Source: Pisolithus tinctorius (Eukaryota; Basidiomycota; Agaricomycetes; Boletales; Pisolithaceae). Taken from it: DNA of 64,000 nt. Made by a program: the position numbers and the translations under genes. The stretch spans positions 1,054,001 to 1,118,000 of the forward strand of contig JANFAH010000008.1 in the NCBI GenBank assembly GCA_024663395.1. The letters are read 5' to 3'. Shown here piece by piece: positions 54,777 through 64,000 of the stretch. A model generated the notes under the pieces. It saw only the letters and a program-made list of their open reading frames with translations, did not search any database and was not told the DNA's origin. Each line of letters opens with the position of its first letter. The stretch's first letter is position 1.

Positions 54777-57700
54777 CTAGTATCTACGCCTTTTTGATGG
54801 CACCTGCAATGGTGATGAGGGCAAATAACCAGTTCCAATGTCCTCCAACCAATCCTCATCCTCTGTAAATTCCCCTTCATTTGCTTGCTCAGTGGGACAT
54901 TCCTCTTCCAGTTCCATCTCTTCAATGGCCATCAACAGCTCATCATCTCCTTCTGACATTACATCCCCTTCATCAGAGTCGTTCTCTTCTAATACTGGTG
55001 CTGTTAGATCCTCTGAAGCATGGGTTCCACCAGGATTATGTGTGGCAGCAAGGCAATCCCTGATGTCTTCTGCTGTAGGTCCCCATGGCCTAGATGCAGC
55101 CCATGCATATGGCATATGTCAAACCTTGGCCTCCCATTTGACATATACTGCAACAATGGAATCCCTGTAGGCATGCAGGTGATACTTGTAATATTCATCT
55201 AACTCCCTATGAGATGAGACATAAACATGGTATTTGCACTCACCTGCCACATTTTCCAGAGCAGACTTTACACTCAGCCACTCCATGGAAAACCATTCCT
55301 GCATGATAGACTGCTCTCTTGACAACCTTCTTTCTTCTTCATTACAGCGATCAACTTCCAACATCAGCCTGATTCCCTTGCACACACTCTCATCAGCAAG
55401 CCAACGTGGGGTGCTAGCACTAAGCTCCTCAAGACCATCCTGCCAAATATCACTATCAACATCCAGCTGAAAGATACCTTTAGAAGGTATGGGATTGGGA
55501 GGGATGGCACCAGGTGGTGCCTTACACAGTCGTATCATACTCTGCAGTTCACCACAGAGATTATTGTATGTGGTGACAAGTTTCAGGATGGTAGGCTCTC
55601 GTCATTTTATGGATGACTCCACATGTGACTGTAAATGGTTTTCTACATGATGTTATTGAACATAGCAGCCAGAAATAAAAAATTGCTCACTACTGGAAGA
55701 GGTCCCATATGACCATTGTAGTCGCTGGAACTCAAACTTGCGCTGACAAAGTCATTCCCTTATCCGAACCTTAAGTGCTTGTGCATTTGTTTGTGTTTGG
55801 AGCCACTTGTTGTTCCTCAGCAGATGAAGGTCAGTTTGGGCAGAAAGTCCCAATGAAGCCTTTTTCTTCTTGAGGGCCTGGGCTGCCTTTGACAGTGACC
55901 CTTTTGCTGCAGCAAGTTGTAGATTGTAGTCAACAATGTCATTGACATGATCATCAACAAGATCCTTCTCTAACTGATCCACACGGCACTGATAGTCCTC
56001 AACTGTTTTCTCCAGGGCAAGAACATGTGCCAACTGTTCAGAACCCTTGTTCTTTGACTGACCTACAGGTTGGTGAGTCATATGATCACACACACACAAA
56101 GGGAACAGACTAACGAGGTAGAAGTTGAGTTTGTGCATGTACTTGTGCAGCCCACTCATGCTGTAGAGTCTGCATGTCAACATGCAGAGCATGAAGAGCC
56201 TCCAAAGCCACCAATTTCCTACTTTTGCAGAGGGACCATTTCCTGCTCAGCCACTGGCCAAATGCATCAAAAGACTTCTTGTCCAAGTGTCGAATTTGAT
56301 TGTCAAGGACAAATAATCTCTGATGATACTAAGGGTAAAATGAGCACTGGAATTATATTTGAAGAAGAGTCAATGCTTACCCCAGAAACTCGAAGAATTG
56401 GAACAAGCATTTTTAGGGCACTCCATAGTCGCTCACACCCCTCACCATCTGACAAGCCAAAGCCTACACATTTACGTGGGTGATATACAAATTGGCATGG
56501 CCATTGATGACCATAAGCATGGAAGACAGAAATACCAAACTTCAACCTGGAGAGTATCCCATCATCAAGGAGTTTCCACTTTCGACAGCTACGCTCCAAT
56601 TGACAACCAATGTCATATAAGAGGCCAACAGTCATCTTGGCAGGGAGATGGTCAAAGAGATGTTTCACCAGTGCTAGGGCATAGTGCTGCTTTTCACCTG
56701 CTGATGTCATATTAACCAACCAGAGGACACGATCATGATGACACAACAAAGCCATAAGCCCTGTATCTGCAAAAAATTGTGTGCTGGCCTTTTGCCTCTT
56801 CTCATCTGCTGCATGGAAAGAATCTCCACACCCATCCAACACAGAGGCAGGCACCCTCATTCCACCCTCCAACCTGTCCTGCTGGTTTTGAGTCTGAGAA
56901 TGATGTTGACTGGTTGGGAGGGATCTCTGTTTCTCAATGAAAACCTCCATGGCCTTCACCTCTGACTCAGGGATGAATACAGTGCTGGTGGGATTGGGAG
57001 GGTCATCAGTGGCAGATTTGTTGGTTCTCTTCTGAGTGAAACATGCATCTAAGCAGACAATGCAGTCAAAGCTATTGGGTCTCAGTCATCTAGTCAGCAA
57101 CAATGAGCTTGTCATTGACTCACTCATCCTGAGGAGGGTTAGAGCTCTGTAAGTCACCTCCCCCAAAGCAAAGAGGACAGCGAGCACATAGGTAGTCACT
57201 TGGCCAGGGGCTATCTTGCTGTGGCATGGAGTTTGGGCAAAAGGACTGGACCATAGCAGAAATATGGTCCTCCACATATATTGTCAATACAGTATACCAA
57301 TGATAAGCATTACTGAAATGCCACCGGAGATTGTCCTGATTATTTGAATAAGCACCCATCATTACACCAGAGATATTTGTGTGGGTACATGTACATTCAA
57401 ACTATGATGATATACCAATACAAGAAGTAGCATACAGGGTGGATGTGAAGACGAAGGCAGAGATCCAGTGATGGTGTTTGGAAAAGTACATACCTTGAAC
57501 GGCAGTCTATACCCTCGACCATCTAGGAAGCTTTCAAGTGCTTCACACCATGCAGTTGTGTTTGGGGTTAGCCGGACAAAGAGCTTCTTTACAAACTCCA
57601 GTACACGAAGGTCAACTGCCAGAGTAGGTACCACAGGAGATGATGCAAATAACCCATGGCCCATGAGGCATATAGGAGCTGGGGTGCATGCACAGTAGCT

Positions 57701-58616
57701 TATCCCAATGTCCTCCAAACCTGGGTATACATAAGCATCATAAGAGCAAACAACAAAAGGGTCACATACGGTCAAAGAAGAGACAGCAAACAGTGAGTTG
57801 ATACACTGTGCAAGTGCAACATCGATGGATGACTGGGGGGTCTACCACCATGTGGAGGGATTGGGATGCCTCGAGATAGCACATGTAGGGCTTGAGAAGT
57901 GCTGGAATGATATCTTGTGACCACCGTTGCCATTGGTTCTCGCGCTTCTGTGAACCACTCGGACATGAAGGCAAGTGAACCTCACTGAGTTCGAGCTCAT
58001 TCACAGCATTGAAGACATCAACAGGTTGGTGCTGAGGGTGATGTGGCATTGCAGCAGTATCTTGAGCATGGCGTTGGTGGCCTGGAAGTACAAAGACAGG
58101 TGGAGGTGCAGGGAGGTACAGCGCTTTCATACCAAAAGGGCGGCATTGACGAGCTAGGGGAGGAGGGACAAACAATGACTGTGTCATATTCTACCTAAAA
58201 GTAAACACATATAACCTCTTAGACATAGGATCAGAACATACTGAAGGGGCAGGTATACCAAGTGACACTTGGTTGTTTGATGATGGAGTGGCTACATCGG
58301 GCAGCCAGTTGGTTGAGGCAGACGACATTGATAGGACCTGTAGGGGAGCTAAGATGATATGAAGAATACCATAATGAAATTGCACACACCAAAGGGCCAG
58401 AAGTACAAAGCGATGGCTCATTACCAGACAAAGATGAAGGATGGTCAGTGAGTACACTGGGTACCAGACCAGCTTGGACAGATGAAGTGGAGGAGGCCTG
58501 TAGAGAAATGATGAGCACAACATGAGGCTTGAAGACAGGGAAAACTCACAATATTAGAATTACTCATAGAAGGCGAAGCATTGCGATGCTTCCAAGGCTT
58601 TGGACAGCGAACAGCC
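54777..58616 (-). CDS. KDZ-superfamily DNA transposase, multi-exon
   Basis: A cut-and-paste type transposase of the Kyakuja-Dileera-Zisupton group. A likely start is ATG 58616 (M-A-V-R-C-P-K-P-W-K-H), with short introns after it. The Cys-rich domain that accompanies KDZ transposases follows (W-Q-R-W-S-Q-D-I-I-P near 57920, R-C-C-T-C-T, then Y-C-A-C-T-P-A-P and P-T-L-A-V-D-L-R-V-L-E-F to 57540). The catalytic region is at 56960-56330: F-A-D-T-G-L-M-A-L-L-C, L-L-Y-D-I-G-C-Q-L and S-D-G-E-G-C-E-R-L-W give the D, D and E. An intron near 56390-56340 joins S-G to Y-H-Q-R-L. A coiled coil (56050-55850), D-V-D-S-D-I-W-Q-D (55480-55440) and an acidic tail with a basic end finish at 54777. No clear internal stop is seen in the conserved parts; exon limits are approximate. 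Confidence 0.87.
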
Positions 58617-59189
58617 ATCTCAGATCATTCTGGAAACCACGACGCAAAGCCAACGGCGGTACACCTGGGACTCAAAGTCAACAGGTGGTGGAAAGCGCGA
58701 CATGAAGTCAGCAGGGGGTGTCAGTCCAAGGGGATTTTGACCAGATGACGAACCTCTGGAAGGGAAAAACTGCGCAGAAAATTTGTCAGATCACCACATA
58801 CAGCCAAGTAGGATCCTACTTACCAGAGCACAAGTCTTGAGCAGTTAAAAACAAAAGTCGCTATCAACATCACAGTGAGCAGGAACCCCATCATCAAGAT
58901 GTCACACATACCGAGCAGAACGAGTCTCAAAGAATTAAATGGTGCAGATCTTGATGCAGATAAAGCATCAATAGCAGTGAAGGGGGATGGGAACATTCCT
59001 TGCCTGGCAGTGGGAGTGTCAGTGAATAACATGTTGCTATCAACAAAAAAAAAGGCAGTGAGCACAAAGCGAGATTAAAGTTCAGTCACAGGCAACATTC
59101 CGAATCATCGAATTGATTCAGCCTGCTTTACGACATGGTACATACTCGTACTAAACAAATTTGGACAGAAAAAAAAAGGATATGTGGCA
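58617..59189. other. Intergenic region between KDZ and its upstream neighbour
   Basis: No convincing exon. It includes A-runs at 59043-59052 and 59168-59177. It would contain the KDZ promoter and the 3' end of the upstream gene, both on the minus strand. Confidence 0.5.
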
Positions 59190-61350
59190 GAGGATGTCAG
59201 ACAAAGGTAAAAATGCAGGGGAGGGATGGTTGATGCCCAAGATAATCAAATGCAGTTTGGATGTAGAATTCGCAAGCCAAGATGAAGGCTTCGTATGCTG
59301 CTTGGTTGCCAGAGCCATCCAGCTCGATTGGGGACTTCAAATGAAAGGGCACTCCTGGCCATGCAGATAGCAACTGACAGAACTTGTTCAGATACAGCAA
59401 TGCCACCTCCATCTCACTAGCAGTCAACCCCAAATCACGTGGCTCCCGAGGAAGAGGCGCTGACCAACTTGAAAGACCACATCCACCAGGGAAGATAGAC
59501 CAAAGAAGTGATTGGCGCGTATACTTATCTAGGCTATCGGGCCAAAGCTGTGGGACAAGGGCCTGATCGAGTGTGCAAAGTTCATAGCGGAAGTTGAGTT
59601 CGTAGAGTTCCCATAGAAGGGAACGTGTGAAATGAAGGGGTGGGTCTGAAAGGCTCGAAGCCCGGACCTGCGCAAGATAAGTATGAAGAACAGATCTAAA
59701 TAGGATGAAATACGAACCTGCATTCCCCTCCACTCAATCTCTTCCAACATACGAACAGGATCATCATGAGCTGCTTGAATGATGTCCCCCAAAATCGCCC
59801 GAACTGCCAACTTCGTGGATGCACTCTGGGTGCCAGAGGGCAAGCGCTCTGTGTCAGTACCATTGAGGAAGTCCCTCCACATCTGAGGGGAAGGGCTCTT
59901 CTGCGGAGACCAAATGTCAACTCGATTCATCCAAGCCAGGCGAGCAGAGAGCCAATTCAACATGTATGTCTTCTTTCGTTCAGGGGTGGTCACATTGACC
60001 AACAGCGTGGGCTTCAGAAAGCGATAACCAGGGTCCACAATGCCTGACTTGACTCTGGACATATCCTTTGAAGCTTTCCTCCAAGCCAATGCAAACAGAC
60101 TGTGGGGCTTGGGAATTTCTGGAAGATCAGGCTCTTCCCACCTTGCCGAGTCCCCACCACCTGATTGTTTGGGGTGCGAAGCTACAAGTTGGTCAGGAAC
60201 GAGCAGAAAGAAAATTAGGGTACATACCTCTGGAGGGGCCTGCAGTCACTTGTTCCCTGGCAGCCCTTGTCTGCTTTTTCGTTGATTGCTTCCCAGTGCT
60301 TGAAGATGGGTTCGACAAGGATGTGGCAAATGATTCTTGCAGGGGCTCCGGTTGCTCCGCGAATGTACCCTCATAGTCCCTGCGAGTGTGAATGTGGCAC
60401 AGGAGACCGCCAGCACCATGGTAGATCGATGGGAATGGCTTAGCTACCCCCTTTTCGGAATACATAGCTTTCACTATGTCTTCAGGGCACGTCAATCTCA
60501 CAGGCTCCTTGATATTCATATCAGGGGAGATGTATGCCTCGGTACGCACGAGCCAGACTGGCACCCCAGCGAAATACAGTGCTTCACAAGTGGCAGTATC
60601 CTTCGTGAAGCACCCCATCCAGGTGGGGTTTGCACGTACAGGTTTTGAGCAGGGAGATGAAAGAAGCGGGTAGAGGATCTCAATGTATTCGAGCAAAGCA
60701 TAAATGTCAAGCAGCTTGTGCTGAAGCTGGGCAACAAAAATGACGAGGTCTCAGAATAAAAGGGGGTGATGCCGCAAGCGCAAAACCTCATGTTGAACCG
60801 ACTGCACTAGTTGGGTCATAAGGTCTCAACCCACAGGTCGATTGCAGAGGGGGTGGTAGTGGCTGCGCAGTTGCTGAAGTAGCTCTTCAAAGGCCTTGAC
60901 CTTTGTCTCTTCAAGCGTTCCCACCAGATACACAGAGCCGAGTGGAAGGACGAAATCCGCGGATGTCGGAGTGAACCAAGCAATATTGAGAGTAGGGACC
61001 GTATTTTTTTGAGGTATGCAAACAGCATATTCGTAGTTTTTTTCGTATGTTTGAGGCCATTGGAAGCAATCGACAAGGCCGAACCGACCGTCAGCACGCG
61101 GACAAAGATCGACTTCTTCGAAAATGTACGGCTCCGGAACGAAGTCCGCATTGGGCGACGTGATCACCCAGCGGTCCTTGCACGCGACCACTTGTGCATC
61201 CAGTGATGTAATTTTAGCTGTGGATGGTAAGTAAGCTCCGGGAAAACATAAAAGTAGAGGAACATACCATCGCTGGGCCAGGTGAACACTTTGAAGTGTG
61301 TAAGTGCAGTCCCCCAGGACATTTTCACTTGTGTTGGAATTGAACTGCAA
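59190..61350 (-). pseudogene. Unknown multi-exon gene upstream of KDZ
   Basis: I do not recognise a defined domain. The minus-strand reading is coherent over about 560 codons with introns at about 61266-61218 (GTATGT to CCACAG), 60230-60183 (GTATGT to TTGTAG) and 59717-59670 (GTTCGT to GCGCAG). Landmarks are W-M-G-C-F-T-K-D-T, F-A-G-V-P-V-W-L-V-R (60620-60530), a Lys/Ser-rich linker (60330-60240), Y-M-L-N-W-L-S-A-R-L-A-W (59970-59930), and W-E-L-Y-E-L-N-F-R-Y-E-L (59620-59580). Two in-frame TGA stops near 60827 and 60752 each fall where Arg would fit (V-G-x-D-L and L-F-x-D-L), so this copy is probably inactive through CGA to TGA changes. Further first exons may lie up to 62080. Confidence 0.7.
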
Positions 61351-61396
61351 GGAATAACGGACAGATCATGTGTAGATTAGTTGGTGACAGGGTGAA

Positions 61397-61870
61397 AGGC
61401 ATGTAATTAAATACTCACCTTTGTGAAAGAAAGCAAATGAATGTTGGTGGTGGGAGAGGGTCCAGGATAAAGGGCAGGGTGAACGACAGGGCGAATGGCA
61501 TGTAAACAACACGCACCTTTATAAAAGAAAATAAGAGTATGACAGTGGTAGGAGAAGGTCCAGGGCAAAGGGTTTGGTAAACAATGGTGTGAATGGCATG
61601 TAATTGACACGCACCTTTTATGAAAGAAAATAAGAACACGACAGTGGTGAAAGAGGATCCAGGAAGAATGGCAGGGTGAACGACGGGGTGAACAGCGGGG
61701 TGAACGGCAGGGTGAACGACGGGGTGAACAGCAGGGTGAACAGCGGGGTGAACGGTGGGGTGAACGACAGGGTGAATAGCATGTATAGAACACGCACCTT
61801 ATACCAGAAAGTAATGGAAGGACAACGGCAGGAGAGGATCTGGGGTAGAGGGCAAGACGAACTCCTTGAG
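61397..61870 (-). repeat. Tandem splice-donor-bearing repeats, left arm
   Basis: Units of about 110-180 bp, each including CATGC.ATTCAC.CC, a CCTGGA.CCTCTCC stretch, TTATTTTCTTT and ending AAAG followed by GTGCGTG or GTGAGTA, a splice-donor-like junction on the minus strand. Four such junctions are visible near 61420, 61517, 61614 and 61797. Inside is an 11-bp minisatellite (61671-61787). The array sits where the 5' introns of the 59190-61350 gene would be. Confidence 0.75.
61671..61787 (+). repeat. 11-bp minisatellite
   Basis: About ten units of GGGTGAACGRC with variants (GGGTGAACAGC, GGGTGAACGGT). It lies within the larger left-arm repeat. Confidence 0.92.
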
Positions 61871-62531
61871 GTCTTGAACCCCACTAGCAGCGCGGTGGTG
61901 CTGGGGCGACCTCAGTGACGCGAAGTCAACAGAGTGTGACCTAAAGTGACACAAAGTCAACTTCAGGTCAAGATGAGCGGCACGAAGCCAACTCGAACCC
62001 AATGGGAGACAACGCGCATGGTGGGGAGGGACTTGAGACCTTGAGGGCGGAGGCGCTGAGTGACGAAGTGAGGAAGGCAAGGGTAGTAGGATGAAGAGTA
62101 GTTGCGGTCAGAAAATCACAAGTATTTGTTTGTTTGTAGGGATTTACCTATTACGCTTATGTACATATATTGATAGCAATGTTTGATGTGATAGCCTGGA
62201 GAATTCCCAGGGCAAAAATACCTAAGTCACGGGACCGTGTTCCAGCTGCACAGTGCCCAGCAGCTCCACGCTTTGTTACGAACGACTGTCATCCTCTCAC
62301 CTCCCCGTCATCATCTTCCCACTCGCCACCTCTATGCTTCAAGTTTGGACGCGTTGGCTGAACCTGAGCTGGCTCCGTGCCGCTCACTCAGAGCTGCAGC
62401 TGACTTTGTGTCGCTGCAGTTCGTACTCTGTTGACTTTGTGTCACTGAGGTCGCCCCAGCACCACCATGCTGCTAGTGGGGTTCAAGACCTCGAGGAGTT
62501 CGTCTTGCCCTTCACCCCAGATCCTCTCCTT
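61826..62531. repeat. Inverted duplication of a first exon, head to head
   Basis: 61826-62010 and 62355-62531 are reverse complements with scattered changes (for example GGGGTTCAAGACCTC and CTCTGTTGACTT in both arms), with weaker similarity further in. The minus-strand frame at 61799-62080 and the plus-strand frame at 62253-62576 both start M-P-S-S and share S-W-L-R-A-A-H, S-L-R-S-P-Q-H-H and A-A-S-G-V-Q-D-L. Each ends close to a donor-like junction (GTGCGT or GTATGT). The spacer between the starts is about 170 bp and could act as a two-way promoter. Confidence 0.78.
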
Positions 62532-63900
62532 CCCGCTCGCAAAGGTATGTTTTATAGCACTATTCCTTCCAGCTGATTCTAAACACCTATGTTCATTCAT
62601 TAGCACTGATCTCGTTTCTCACCTGGGTCACTGTCACTCTGCCCAGTATTGCTGTCTGAGGTATGTCTATTGTTAGCAGATGTTGATCCTGACTCATTAT
62701 CATTATCAGATGTGAGGTTTCAATCATCTCGTTCAAATCTGTACTTGTTGCAACTCTCGTTATCAGGTATGAGATTTAAATCATTTCATTTGTCCGTACT
62801 TGTTGCATCCCTCACCCACCCACTCTGTGCTCTATTGCAGTCTGCAGTAGGTGTATTGTTATTGGCTGTTGATCCCCACCTATCCTTATTATAAGGTATG
62901 TGCTACTGTCACTTTTTGTTGGACTTACAAATCCGATCACACTCTTTAATATCTAGGTATAAGTTATCTCGTTCATCTCCACTCGACCACTCACCTCATT
63001 CCGCACCCACCCACTCTGTGTTGAATTGCAGTTTGTGGTAGATATATAGTTATTGACTGTTGATCCTCACATATCATTGTTATGAGGTATGTCCTACCTT
63101 TGCATTTCATTGGACCTACAAATCTGATCATGTTCTTTAGTATCTAGGTATAAATTATCTCCATCAGTGCTCACCTCATTCCTCACTCACCCACTCCTTG
63201 TTGTATTGCAGTCGGAGGTACATCTATCATCATCAGGTGTTGGGTTGACTTATTGTCACTATCAGGTATGTGTCAGTCTCTTTTTGTTAGATTTACGAAT
63301 CCAATCACCCTCTCTAATATCTAGGTATAAATCATCTTGTTAGTTGGTGCTCGCCTCATTCTTCACCTGGCCAACTGCTATCGTAGTCTGAGCTATGGAT
63401 ATCGTTACATACTCTTGATCTACAGTTACTGCTGTTATCAGGTATGTCTTGTGGTCTGTTTACATTGATTTACGAATGCGGTCAGCCTCTCATAATCCCT
63501 AGGTACCAATCCCATTTGCTAGCACCTGTCAATCACGGCAGAAATAAAGTTTGATGTCAATGCTCCCAGAACCAAGTTTCTGGTAATGATCTCCTTCCAT
63601 TCCTCACCAACTCTGTGCTGTATGTAGTCCAAAGTACCCGTATCGTTGTCAACTTTGTTCACTGTTGTCATCAGGTGTGTGTAGTGGTCTCTGTTTGTTG
63701 GATCTAAGAATATACCTGCTCTAGTTACCAGGTATACATTATCCTGTTCATTGGCACTTGTCTCATTCCTTACCCACTCCATCTGGTACTGTTGTCCAAG
63801 GAGGTATGTTGAAACCTTTTTGTTGAATTTTTGAACATTATGAAATAGATGCCAAAATAAGGTTTAATGTCAATGCTCCCCGAACCTAATTTCTTGTAGT
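62532..63900 (+). repeat. Tandem exon-intron-like repeats, right arm
   Basis: Degenerate units of about 130-235 bp. AG followed by GTATGT (or GTGTGT) recurs at 62661, 62896, 63087, 63266, 63442, 63675 and 63804. Between these lie an internal TATCTAGGTATAAATTATC element and, in several units, TATTGCAG or AATTGCAG, an acceptor, about 55 bases before the next donor. If spliced, these would be micro-exons of about 55 bases downstream of the plus-strand first exon. I find no recognisable protein. The array continues near the window end. Confidence 0.65.
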
Positions 63901-64000
63901 GATCTCATCCGTATTCCAAGGTACCTGTATTGTTATCAACTGTTCACTGACACCTACCATGGTTATTTGTCAAAAGAATATATCACCCTTGAGCTGCTGT

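Noticed and set aside
59190..61350. TET/JBP dioxygenase as the gene next to the KDZ transposase
   Set aside because: I looked for the H-x-D and distal H and R motifs with flanking Gly/Pro patterns and did not find them.

Overview
The window reads as a transposon graveyard from a basidiomycete fungus, probably an Agaricomycete. The basis is a KDZ-type DNA transposase with its cysteine-cluster domain, a fungal Helitron replicase, several chromodomain Ty3 retrotransposons, and short GT-AG introns of about 45-80 bases. I see no conserved single-copy host gene, no rRNA or tRNA gene and no CRISPR array. Nearly everything is mobile or repetitive DNA.

Layout. 1-4709: a Ty3 chromovirus (A1) on the minus strand, cut by the window edge and carrying a solo LTR. 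4888-8188: a decayed Helitron replicase. 8189-15747: a second copy of the same Ty3 family (A2) on the plus strand, so A1 and A2 form a large inverted repeat around the Helitron. 15748-16580: nothing assigned. 16580-17239 and 51238-52140: two halves of one 161-bp satellite array, split by a 34-kb retrotransposon nest. 52140-54605: three further tandem-repeat blocks. 54777-61350: a KDZ transposase gene and a second intron-containing gene of unknown function on the same strand. 61397-63900: an inverted duplication of a first exon, flanked on both sides by arrays of splice-site-like repeats.

The nest (17240-51237) can be unpicked from target-site duplications (TSDs). Element C (LTRs 17240-17916 and 50561-51237) lies in the satellite. 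Three insertions lie in C: solo LTR E1 (TSD aagag), the full Ty3 element D (22308-32907, TSD cctat) and the full Ty3 element B (35604-48754, TSD tgagt). D then received two palindromic Tc1/mariner derivatives, each at a TA site. B received solo LTR G (TSD ccttg), solo LTR E2 (TSD gtatc) and a gag-only LTR element F (44193-48251, TSD ccgg).

Three mechanistic signals recur across elements. (1) A1, A2, B and D all have a -1 frameshift signal at the gag stop: an A-rich slippery heptamer, then a hairpin whose sequence changes while its pairing is kept. (2) A2, B and D have a post-LTR primer site that is the reverse complement of the predicted 5' end of their own transcript, which fits Tf1/sushi-type self-priming; C and F instead have a tRNA-like primer site. 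(3) A2, B, C and D each carry, between pol and the 3' LTR, an antisense gene (spliced in at least three) with a coiled-coil or acidic N-terminus and a cysteine cluster whose spacing fits Zn2Cys6. The copy in B is open throughout. Many stops in A, D, the Helitron and the gene next to the KDZ transposase look like CGA to TGA changes, which fits CpG methylation decay. F is still CpG-rich and has nearly identical LTRs, so it is probably the youngest insertion.
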